Positions 33,778 to 40,397 of a DNA stretch of 64,000 nt are shown here, piece by piece. The position numbers and the translations under genes were made by a program. How positions within the stretch are numbered: the first letter of the stretch is position 1; every line of letters begins with the position of its first letter. Source of the DNA: Deltaproteobacteria bacterium (GTDB taxonomy: Bacteria > Myxococcota_A > Polyangia > Polyangiales > JADJMO01); the NCBI GenBank assembly GCA_016182965.1, contig JACPFM010000074.1:62001-126000 (forward strand). The letters are read 5' to 3'. A model generated the notes under the pieces. The model saw only the letters and a program-made list of their open reading frames with translations, had not been told where the DNA came from and did not search any database.

Positions 33778-34860
33778 ATGCTGCGCCCCCTGCTCGAGAA
33801 GACGCTCCGGCCCATCCTGGTGGAGGCGGGCGCCGGCTTCGACGTCGCCGTGGTGCGCCTGGCGCAGGAGCTCGCCAAGCGCGGCAACCCGCGCCGCGAG
33901 GACGTCCGCGGGCGCCGCGCGTACCTCGACACGGTGGCCGCGGCGTACGGCGCGATCGATCCGGCGCGGTTCTACGCCAAGCCGCCGCCGATCGAGCACC
34001 TCGGCCTGGCGCGCGTCCGCGATCTGCCAGGCGGCAGGGGCGGCGAGGTCGTCGACTGGAGCTGGGCCAGCGGGTGGACGTGTGCGCGCGACGATCAGCG
34101 CGCGAAGTGGGAGCGCTGGCGCGAGAACGCCACCGTGCACGTCCGCTGGTTCCGTCACCGCGACCGCAAGGCGCCGGCGATCATCTGCGTGCACGGCTAC
34201 CGCGCCGGCACCTTCAGCTTCGAGGAGCGCGCGTTCGGCGCCGCGTGGCTCTACCAGCTCGGGCTCGACGTCGCGCTCTTCACGTTGCCGTTCCACGCGC
34301 TGCGCGCGCCGGTCCATCGCCGAGGCACGCCGCTGTTTCCGACCGCCGACGTCGCGCGCACGAACGAGGCGCTCGGGCAGGCGATGTGGGATCTGCGCCG
34401 GCTCGTCGATCGCGCGCGCGAAGACGGCGCGCCGCACGTCGGCGTGATGGGCATGAGCCTCGGCGGGTACACCACCTCGCTCCTCGCGACGGTCGAGCCC
34501 TCGCTCGACTTCGCCGTTCCGTTCATCCCGGTCGCCGATCTCACCGACGTGGTGGTCGATCACGAGGCCCTGCGCGGGGTGAGGGTCCCGCAGGAGCTCA
34601 TCGAGGCGGGCAAGCGCGCGATGGCGCTGGTGCGCCCGCTCTCGCGGCGGCCAGTCGTCTCGGGTGATCGCGTGCTCGTGGTCGGCGGCGCGGCCGATCG
34701 CATCACCCGCGCGGCCCACGCCGACGCCCTGGCCGCCCACTTCGGCTGCGAGCAGGTGACCTTCCCCGGGGCGCACCTGCTGCAGTTCGGTCGCCGCGAG
34801 GGGTTCGCCGCGATCGCGAAGTTCCTCGCCCGACTCGGCGTCATCGGCCCCAAGCGCTGA
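33778..34860 (+). CDS. Alpha/beta hydrolase
   Basis: A 360-residue protein with an alpha/beta hydrolase core starting near 130 (IICVHGYRAGTFS as oxyanion-hole strand) and the nucleophile elbow GMSLGG near 223-228. A late Asp (GGAADRITR) and a final His (GAHLLQFG) complete a catalytic triad. The N-terminal 120 residues are an extra domain. Substrate unknown. Followed by a strong hairpin and then purE. Confidence 0.82.
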   Translation: MLRPLLEKTLRPILVEAGAGFDVAVVRLAQELAKRGNPRREDVRGRRAYLDTVAAAYGAIDPARFYAKPPPIEHLGLARVRDLPGGRGGEVVDWSWASGWTCARDDQRAKWERWRENATVHVRWFRHRDRKAPAIICVHGYRAGTFSFEERAFGAAWLYQLGLDVALFTLPFHALRAPVHRRGTPLFPTADVARTNEALGQAMWDLRRLVDRAREDGAPHVGVMGMSLGGYTTSLLATVEPSLDFAVPFIPVADLTDVVVDHEALRGVRVPQELIEAGKRAMALVRPLSRRPVVSGDRVLVVGGAADRITRAAHADALAAHFGCEQVTFPGAHLLQFGRREGFAAIAKFLARLGVIGPKR

Positions 34861-34861
34861 A

Positions 34862-34890
34862 CGGACGCGGCGCGTCCCTCGCCGCGTCCG
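34862..34890. terminator. 11-bp GC-rich hairpin after hydrolase gene
   Basis: Perfect 11-bp stem CGGACGCGGCG/CGCCGCGTCCG with a 7-base loop, immediately after the hydrolase stop and 24 bp before purE. No T-run, so it may be a weak terminator or an mRNA-stabilising hairpin. Confidence 0.55.
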
Positions 34891-34913
34891 GGCTGGTGCG
34901 CTAAGAGCCGCGC

Positions 34914-35423
34914 ATGAGCCCCCTGGTCGGGATCGTGATGGGCAGCGACTCGGACTACGACACGCTCGCGGCGGCCGAGGCGGTCCTCCGCGACTACGGC
35001 GTCGCCCACGAGGTCGAGGTCGTCAGCGCGCACCGCACGCCGGAGCGCATGTTCGAGTACGCGAAGACCGCCGAGGCGCGCGGGTTGAAGGTGATCATCG
35101 CCGGCGCGGGCGGCGCCGCGCACCTGCCGGGCATGATCGCCTCGCTCACCACGCTCCCGGTGCTCGGCGTGCCGGTGCAGTCGAAGGCGCTCTCCGGGCT
35201 CGACAGCCTGCTCTCCATCGTGCAGATGCCGGCCGGCGTGCCGACCGCGACGTTCGCCATCGGCAAGGCCGGCGCGACCAACGCCGGGATCTTCGCCTTG
35301 CAGATCCTCGCGCTCAGCGACGCGCGGCTCGCCGGCAAGCTCGCCCATTACAAGGAGCGGCTGGCCCAGAAGGTCCGCGACATGAACGCCGATCTCGCGG
35401 CCAGGCGCGCGGGGTCGACGTGA
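34914..35423 (+). CDS. purE: N5-carboxyaminoimidazole ribonucleotide mutase
   Basis: A 169-residue class I PurE that converts N5-CAIR to CAIR in purine synthesis. Motifs are GIVMGSDSDYDT at the N-terminus, SAHRTPERM near 41 with the catalytic His, and GAGGAAHLPGMIAS near 63. Presence of purK next to it confirms the N5-CAIR route. The stop overlaps the GTG of purK (GTGA). Confidence 0.97.
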   Translation: MSPLVGIVMGSDSDYDTLAAAEAVLRDYGVAHEVEVVSAHRTPERMFEYAKTAEARGLKVIIAGAGGAAHLPGMIASLTTLPVLGVPVQSKALSGLDSLLSIVQMPAGVPTATFAIGKAGATNAGIFALQILALSDARLAGKLAHYKERLAQKVRDMNADLAARRAGST

Positions 35424-36607
35424 GGCGGGTCGGCATCCTCGGCGGCGGGCAGCTCGGGAGCATGCTCGCCGAGGCGCTCTACCACCTCGACGCGCAGGTC
35501 ACGCTGTACGACGCCGACCCGAACGCGCCGGCGGCGCTCCGCTACAGAGACACGGTGGTCGCGCCGTGGAACGACGCCGCGGCGATCGCGCGCTTCTTCG
35601 AGCGCTGCGACGTGGTCACCTACGAGTTCGAGCACATCGACGCCGCGCCGCTGCGCGCCTTGCAGGGCGGCCCGCCCATCGCCCCGAGCGTCCGCGTCCT
35701 CGAGATCACGCAGGACCGGGCGATGGAGAAGCAGTTCCTCGCCGAGAGCGGGCTGCCGCACGTCCACTTCGCGGTGGTGCGCAGCGAGGCCGAGCTGCGC
35801 GCGGCGGCGGGCGCGTTCGGCTGGCCGTTCATCCTGAAGACGATCCGCGGCGGGTACGACGGCAAGGGGCAGTTCTACGTCGCCGGTCACGAGGACCTCG
35901 ACGCGGCCATCCTGGCGCTCCGCGAGCGCAGGTCCGACTTCGCCTGCGTCCTCGAGGAGATCGTCGACCTCGCCCTCGAAGCGAGCTGCATCGTCGCGCG
36001 GAGCGGCGAGCAGGAGCTCGTGTTCCCGCTCTTCGAGAACGCGCACTCCGGCCACATCCTCGACCTCACGGTGGTGCCGGCGCGCGTGCCGCCCGAGGTC
36101 GCCCGGGTGGTGCAGGAGGTGGCGCTGCGCACCGCCCGCGCGATCGAGCTCGAAGGCCTGCTCACCGTGGAGTTCTTCGTCGGGCGCACGCGCGCGCGCA
36201 GGTCGCACGGAGCCGAGGCGGGCGGCCTGATCGTGTACGTGAACGAGCTCGCCCCGCGGCCGCACAACTCGGGGCACGTCACCCGCAACGCCTGCACCAT
36301 CAGCCAGTACGACGCGCTCGCCCGCGTCCTCGCCGGCGTGCCGCTCACGCCGCCGCGCATGAACGGCCCCGGCGCCTGGTGCATGGCCAACCTGCTCGGC
36401 GACGTGTGGCTCGCGCAGGGGCGCGACCAGCTCGATCTCTCGTGCTGGAGGGATCACCCGCTGGTGGTCGACGTGGTGCTCTACGGCAAGCGCGAGGCGC
36501 GCGCGCGCCGCAAGATGGGCCACTTCGTCACCCACGCCGACACCGCCGACGCCGCGATCGACGCAGCGCGGGCGTTCCGCGAGGCCCTCTCGCGACGTAC
36601 GATGTGA
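35420..36607 (+). CDS. purK: N5-carboxyaminoimidazole ribonucleotide synthase
   Basis: A 395-residue ATP-grasp enzyme that carboxylates AIR with bicarbonate and ATP. N-terminal GILGGGQLGSMLAE, ATP-binding FILKTIRGGYDGKGQ near 137, and NELAPRPHNSGH near 275, all as expected. GTG start inside the end of purE. A short single-arm heptamer fragment lies about 45 bp past the stop. Confidence 0.97.
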   Translation: MRRVGILGGGQLGSMLAEALYHLDAQVTLYDADPNAPAALRYRDTVVAPWNDAAAIARFFERCDVVTYEFEHIDAAPLRALQGGPPIAPSVRVLEITQDRAMEKQFLAESGLPHVHFAVVRSEAELRAAAGAFGWPFILKTIRGGYDGKGQFYVAGHEDLDAAILALRERRSDFACVLEEIVDLALEASCIVARSGEQELVFPLFENAHSGHILDLTVVPARVPPEVARVVQEVALRTARAIELEGLLTVEFFVGRTRARRSHGAEAGGLIVYVNELAPRPHNSGHVTRNACTISQYDALARVLAGVPLTPPRMNGPGAWCMANLLGDVWLAQGRDQLDLSCWRDHPLVVDVVLYGKREARARRKMGHFVTHADTADAAIDAARAFREALSRRTM

Positions 36608-36651
36608 CGCGCCTCGATCGTCGGTCACCAGCTGTGCGCTTGCTGGCGCGC

Positions 36652-36677
36652 GAGGTCGAACGTCGAAGGTCCATCGA
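36652..36677. repeat. Short CGAAGGT heptamer fragment
   Basis: Three imperfect units (AGGTCGAACGTCGAAGGTC pattern) between the convergent ends of purK and the dehydrogenase gene. Solo arm without its inverted partner. Confidence 0.55.
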
Positions 36678-36699
36678 GGGCAGGCGAGGGCTCGTGCCG

Positions 36700-37428
36700 T
36701 CACCACTCGATCGGGCGGCCGTCGCGGAAGAACCCGCCGGTCGGACCGTCGGGCCCGACGGTCGCGGCCCACACGATCGAGGCGGCGCCCTCTTCGACGT
36801 CGCGCGGCGCGCTCTGCCCGCCGAGATCGGTGCGCACCCAGCCCGGGCAGACGGCGTTGATCTTCATCGTCGGGTGGAGCCGCGCGAGCACGCGCGTGAG
36901 GGCGTTCATCCCGACCTTCGACACGCGGTAGGCCGACGACGGCCAGCCGCGCTCGGCGTGGCGACCCCGGGCCACGTCGTCGACGAACTCGCGCATGAGC
37001 GCCGCGACGCCCGCGACGTCGAGATCGGGCGCGAGGAGCTGGGCGCGGCGCTCGGGTGACACGCTCGACAGCTCGCCCATCCCGCTCGAGACCATCACCA
37101 CCACGCCGTCGCGCGGCATGAGCGGCAGGAGCGCCTCGGTCACGCGGAGCGCGCCGAAGAAGTTGGTGTCGATGGTCTCGCGCGCGACGCGCTCGTCGAA
37201 GCCGTGGAGGGCGATGCCCGCGTTGTTCACCAGGACGTCGACGGACGCGCCGCGCAGCCGGTCGGCGAGCGCGCGCACGCTCGCCTCGGACGTGACGTCG
37301 AGCGGAAGGACGCCGGGATCTCTCGGCGCGCGAGCGGTGGCGAGCACCCGGTGCCCGCGCGCCGCGAGCTGACGGACCGTCTCACGCCCGAGGCCGCGGC
37401 TCGCGCCGGTGACGAGGGAGGTCGGCAT
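36700..37428 (-). CDS. Short-chain dehydrogenase/reductase
   Basis: A 242-residue classical SDR. NAD(P)-binding TGASRGLG at 7-14, NNAGIALHG near 68, catalytic Ser in VMVSSGMG near 113 and YxxxK (YRVSK) near 158. Arg at the start of the cofactor loop (TARAPRD) suggests NADPH. It resembles eukaryotic-type carbonyl reductases in its ending (GPTGGFFRDGRPI). Substrate not determinable. Monocistronic. Confidence 0.92.
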   Translation of the reverse strand: MPTSLVTGASRGLGRETVRQLAARGHRVLATARAPRDPGVLPLDVTSEASVRALADRLRGASVDVLVNNAGIALHGFDERVARETIDTNFFGALRVTEALLPLMPRDGVVVMVSSGMGELSSVSPERRAQLLAPDLDVAGVAALMREFVDDVARGRHAERGWPSSAYRVSKVGMNALTRVLARLHPTMKINAVCPGWVRTDLGGQSAPRDVEEGAASIVWAATVGPDGPTGGFFRDGRPIEW

Positions 37429-37520
37429 GTCCGATCGATGCAGCGCCCCGCCGATCCGGTTCTCGCCGAGTCGGGCATGCGGTTGCGGCGTCCGCCGTGT
37501 CGCTGCTGGCGGAGACCGGG

Positions 37521-37616
37521 TCGTCAGTCGTCAGTCGTCAGCCCAGCCGACCGGAGAGGAGGAGACTCCCAGTCTCGCCTTCCCGACGGATGACGGATGA
37601 CTGATGACTGATGACC
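37521..37616. repeat. Short inverted heptamer island
   Basis: Left arm of three CAGTCGT units (37521-37541) and right arm of the inverse type with a variant base (ATGACTG and ATGACGG units, 37586-37616), enclosing 44 bases that contain a GAGACT/AGTCTC dyad. Lies between the stop of the outer-membrane protein gene and the promoter side of the dehydrogenase gene. The smallest complete island in the window. Confidence 0.8.
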
Positions 37617-37669
37617 CAGTCCGCGCGGCCAGCCACGAGCCGACATCCCGCAATTGCGGCCCGCTGACT

Positions 37670-38599
37670 TCAGAACGACGCCGTCGCGCCGGCGACGAGG
37701 GTGAACGCCGGAGCGAGCGGATCGCCCGACATCGCGCGGTAGACGGTCAGGAGGGCGTCGACGTTGAACGCGAGCGAGTCGCTGGCGTGCACCACCACGC
37801 CGAGCCGACCGAGCACGCGCACGCCGCCCGAGCCGTGCACGTGCTCTCCGTTCAGCCGATCGGCGGCGGCGGCGAGCATCCGCGCGCCCACCGTGACGCT
37901 CAGGGGGTGCAGGTGGTCGAAGCGCGCGTCGAGGGTCGCGAGCGCCGACGTGCCGAAGCGGTAGCCCTCCGGGTTGCTGGTCGGCTGCCGCAGCACGATC
38001 GCGGAGGTCAGCGCGAGACGGCGCGCGGGCACCAGCCACGCGTTCGCGCCGACCACCGCGTCGAACGAGCCGGTCCCCGCCTGGAAGACGGCAGGGATGC
38101 GCCCGAGATCGTCGGACGCGCGCCACGCGCCGACCGGGAGCTTGAGGCCGACGAGGACGCCGACGCGCAGCGCGCGCGGATCGGGATCGGCGTGACCGCG
38201 CACCGTCATTCGCGCGGCGACGAGCGGATCGGCCGGACCGGTCACCGTGCGATCGGCCTCGCCGCCCGTCGAGCCGTTCGCGCGCGCCGCCTGCGTCTTG
38301 TGGACGTAGGGCACGACGATCGCCGCGGTCAGCCAGGCGTTGAGCCCGTACGCCGCCTCGAGCGTCGCCGTGTGTGCGATGCCCCGAATGGCCTCGCCGT
38401 TCTCGTCGGGCACGGTGCGCCGCCGCAGCACGTCGAGCTGATAGGTACCCGACAGGAGCAGGGTGCGCGCCGTGTTGCCGCCGCGCTCGACGCTCCCGAC
38501 CGGGAGCTCGGTCCGCCCTCAACAAGCGGGCGAAGCCTCGCTCGCGCGCGCGGTGACCATCGAGAGGGCCACCAACGACACGACGAGCGAGGCTTTCAT
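37670..38599 (-). pseudogene. Outer-membrane channel-like protein gene with in-frame TGA
   Basis: From ATG at 38599 the first 26 codons form a complete signal peptide ending in SPAC, then TGA at 38521-38519 stops translation. The same frame continues without another stop for 282 codons as an outer-membrane barrel of the MetA-like/transporter type (GTYQLDVLRRR, AAYGLNAWLTAAIVVPYV, VGVLVGLKLPVG). Homologues usually have Cys-Cys where this has Cys-stop, so TGC to TGA is the likely change. Internal translation from a GTG at 38431 would lack the signal peptide. Selenocysteine readthrough is conceivable but unsupported. Confidence 0.65.
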
Positions 38600-38678
38600 G
38601 GCTGCGGGCGATACTCTCACGATCCTCGAGCGTCGATCGTCTTCGCTGCTCTTCGTCAGTCGTTAGCTGAAGTCGGAG

Positions 38679-38708
38679 GTCTAGAGTCTAGGGTCTAGAG
38701 TCTAGAGT
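38679..38708. repeat. CTAGAGT heptamer array
   Basis: Four tandem 7-base units (CTAGAGT, CTAGGGT, CTAGAGT, CTAGAGT). A third heptamer sequence, different from CAGTCGT and CGAAGGT, but with the same period and in the same intergenic space. Degenerate CAGTCGT units lie just before it (38656-38665). Confidence 0.8.
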
Positions 38709-38777
38709 CCTGGCGCCTGGCGCTGTGCCGGAGCCAAGCCGCTTCGTCCGCTGTGGTGCGGCGCAGCCGCATGGAAC

Positions 38778-38955
38778 GTCAGTCGTCAGTCGTCAGTCGT
38801 CAGAGAGCTTGGTCGAAGGTCGAAAGGTCGAAGGTCGAACCGGGGGCGGAGCCCCTGGAACCCCCGTGGCAACGGGCTCTCGATTCGACCTTCGACCCTC
38901 GACCTTCGACCCGGAACCGCGGCGGTCCGATTGCTTCACATGCTCTCAGTCGTCA
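38778..38955. repeat. Composite heptamer module, copy 1
   Basis: In order: three CAGTCGT units (38780-38800); four CGAAGGT-type units (38811-38839); a GGGGC-GGA-GCCCC hairpin core (about 38842-38856); the inverse CGAAGGT arm of four units (38884-38911); a short unique link; then one more CAGTCGT unit (about 38946-38955). Copy 2 at 58131-58385 has the same order with different unit numbers. Confidence 0.85.
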
Positions 38956-39109
38956 GGGGCTTTGCGCCAGAACTCGCGAGGTGCCCTCTGGCCGTGGAAC
39001 ACGGCTAGCGGGAACCTGACGCGGGCCGCTGAAACCGGCGTGCTTCGCCGGGCCTCTCGCGCACAGCCGGTCACCAGTCATCAGCCGAGGGCCCAACCTT
39101 CTCCCTGGG

Positions 39110-39141
39110 CTGACGACTGACGACTGACGACTGACGACTGG
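39110..39141. repeat. Inverse heptamer array bordering thiolase gene
   Basis: Four units of ACGACTG (reverse complement of CAGTCGT) ending 1 base before the stop codon of the thiolase gene on the other strand. With the arrays at 38780-38800 it brackets an island of about 360 bp. The inner part (38956-39109) shows no ORF that I recognise. Confidence 0.85.
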
Positions 39142-39142
39142 G

Positions 39143-40336
39143 TCAGACGCGCTCGACGATGACGGCCGAACCCTGGCCGCCGCCGATGCACGCGCTGCCG
39201 ACGGCGATCTTCTTGCCCTTCTGCTTCAGGGTGTAGACCAGGTTCGTCGTGATGCGCGCGCCCGAGGCGCCGAGCGGGTGGCCGAGGGCGATGGCGCCGC
39301 CGTTGACGTTGATCTTCTCGAGCGGGATCTCGAGGTGCTTCTGGCAGGCGAGCCACTGCGGCGCGAACGCCTCGTTGATGTCGTAGAGGTCGACGTCGGC
39401 CGGCGTGAGGCCGGCGCGCGAGAGCGCCTGCGGGATCGCGTACGCCGGCCCGATGCCCATCAGGGACGGGTCGACGCCGGCGACGCCCCACTGCAGCAGG
39501 CGCGCGAGCGGCTGGAGGCCCTTCTTCGCGGCGTACTCCGCGGTCGTGAGGACGAGCATCGCGGCGCCGTCGCAGATGCCGCTCGCGTTGCCGGCGGTGA
39601 CCACGCCGTCCTTCTTGAAGACCGGCGCCAGCTTGGCGAGCGCCTCCTTGGTGGACTGCGGGCGCGGATGCTCGTCGGTCGCGAAGCTGACGGTGCCCTT
39701 CTTGGAGACGAGGTCGAGCGGCGCGATCTCGTCCTTGAAGGCGCCGGCTGCGTTCGCCTCGGCCCAGCGCTTCTGCGAGACGAGGGCGTACTCGTCGCAG
39801 TCGTCGCGCGAGATGCCGTACTTCTCGGCGAGGTTCTCGGCGGTGATCGCCATCGGCAGCTTGGTGTAGCTGTCGGTCAGCGCGCTCCACAGCGCGTCTT
39901 CGATGGCCGGCGACTTGCCGAACGCGAACCCGTCGCGGCCCCCCCGGATGACGTGCGGCGCCTGCGTCATGTTCTCGGTGCCGCCCACGAGCACCGCCTC
40001 GGCGTCGCCCATCAGCAGGTACTGCGCGCCCTGCACGATCGCCTCGAAGCCGGAGCCGCACAGCCGGTTGACCGTGAGCGCCGGCGCCTCGATCGGGACG
40101 CCGGCCTTCAGCCCGACGTGGCGCGCGCAGTAGATCGCGTCGGCGCTGCTCTGCACGACGTTGCCGACGATGACGTGGCCGATCTCGGCGGCGGCGACGC
40201 CGCTCTGCGCGAGAGCAGCCTTGGCGGCGTGCACCGCGAGGTCGGTGGCGGTGACGCCCTTGAGCGCGCCACCCATGGTGCCGAACGCGGTGCGCTTCGC
40301 GCCAACGATGACGATGTCCTTGCCGAGCTTTGCCAT
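39143..40336 (-). CDS. Acetyl-CoA acetyltransferase (thiolase)
   Basis: A 397-residue thiolase of the biosynthetic/degradative acetoacetyl-CoA type. Active-site Cys in NRLCGSGFE near 90, NEAFAPQW near 318, His in GHPLGASGAR near 350 and the second Cys in SACIGGGQG near 380. Condenses or cleaves acetyl-CoA units; could serve ketone-body, polyhydroxybutyrate or isoprenoid supply. No pathway partner is adjacent. The stop touches a heptamer array. Confidence 0.95.
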   Translation of the reverse strand: MAKLGKDIVIVGAKRTAFGTMGGALKGVTATDLAVHAAKAALAQSGVAAAEIGHVIVGNVVQSSADAIYCARHVGLKAGVPIEAPALTVNRLCGSGFEAIVQGAQYLLMGDAEAVLVGGTENMTQAPHVIRGGRDGFAFGKSPAIEDALWSALTDSYTKLPMAITAENLAEKYGISRDDCDEYALVSQKRWAEANAAGAFKDEIAPLDLVSKKGTVSFATDEHPRPQSTKEALAKLAPVFKKDGVVTAGNASGICDGAAMLVLTTAEYAAKKGLQPLARLLQWGVAGVDPSLMGIGPAYAIPQALSRAGLTPADVDLYDINEAFAPQWLACQKHLEIPLEKINVNGGAIALGHPLGASGARITTNLVYTLKQKGKKIAVGSACIGGGQGSAVIVERV

Positions 40337-40358
40337 GGTCCGTCTCTCCGAGTTGGTG

Positions 40359-40390
40359 CCGGCCCGCCCTCCCGAGGGGGCGGCGGCCGG
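40359..40390 (-). terminator. GC-rich hairpin between 40.4 kb gene and thiolase
   Basis: Imperfect stem of about 13 bp (CCGGCC/GGCCGG outside, GCCC/GGGC inside) in the 61-bp space between the stop of the large ATPase-like gene and the thiolase start. No T-run. Could be a terminator or attenuator. The upstream stop codon itself lies in a CCCTATAGGG palindrome (40396-40405). Confidence 0.35.
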
Positions 40391-40397
40391 TGAGACC

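Noticed and set aside
38519..38521. Selenocysteine reading of the in-frame TGA.
   Set aside because: I see no clear SECIS-like hairpin and no selenocysteine genes in the window; nonsense mutation or sequence error is more likely.
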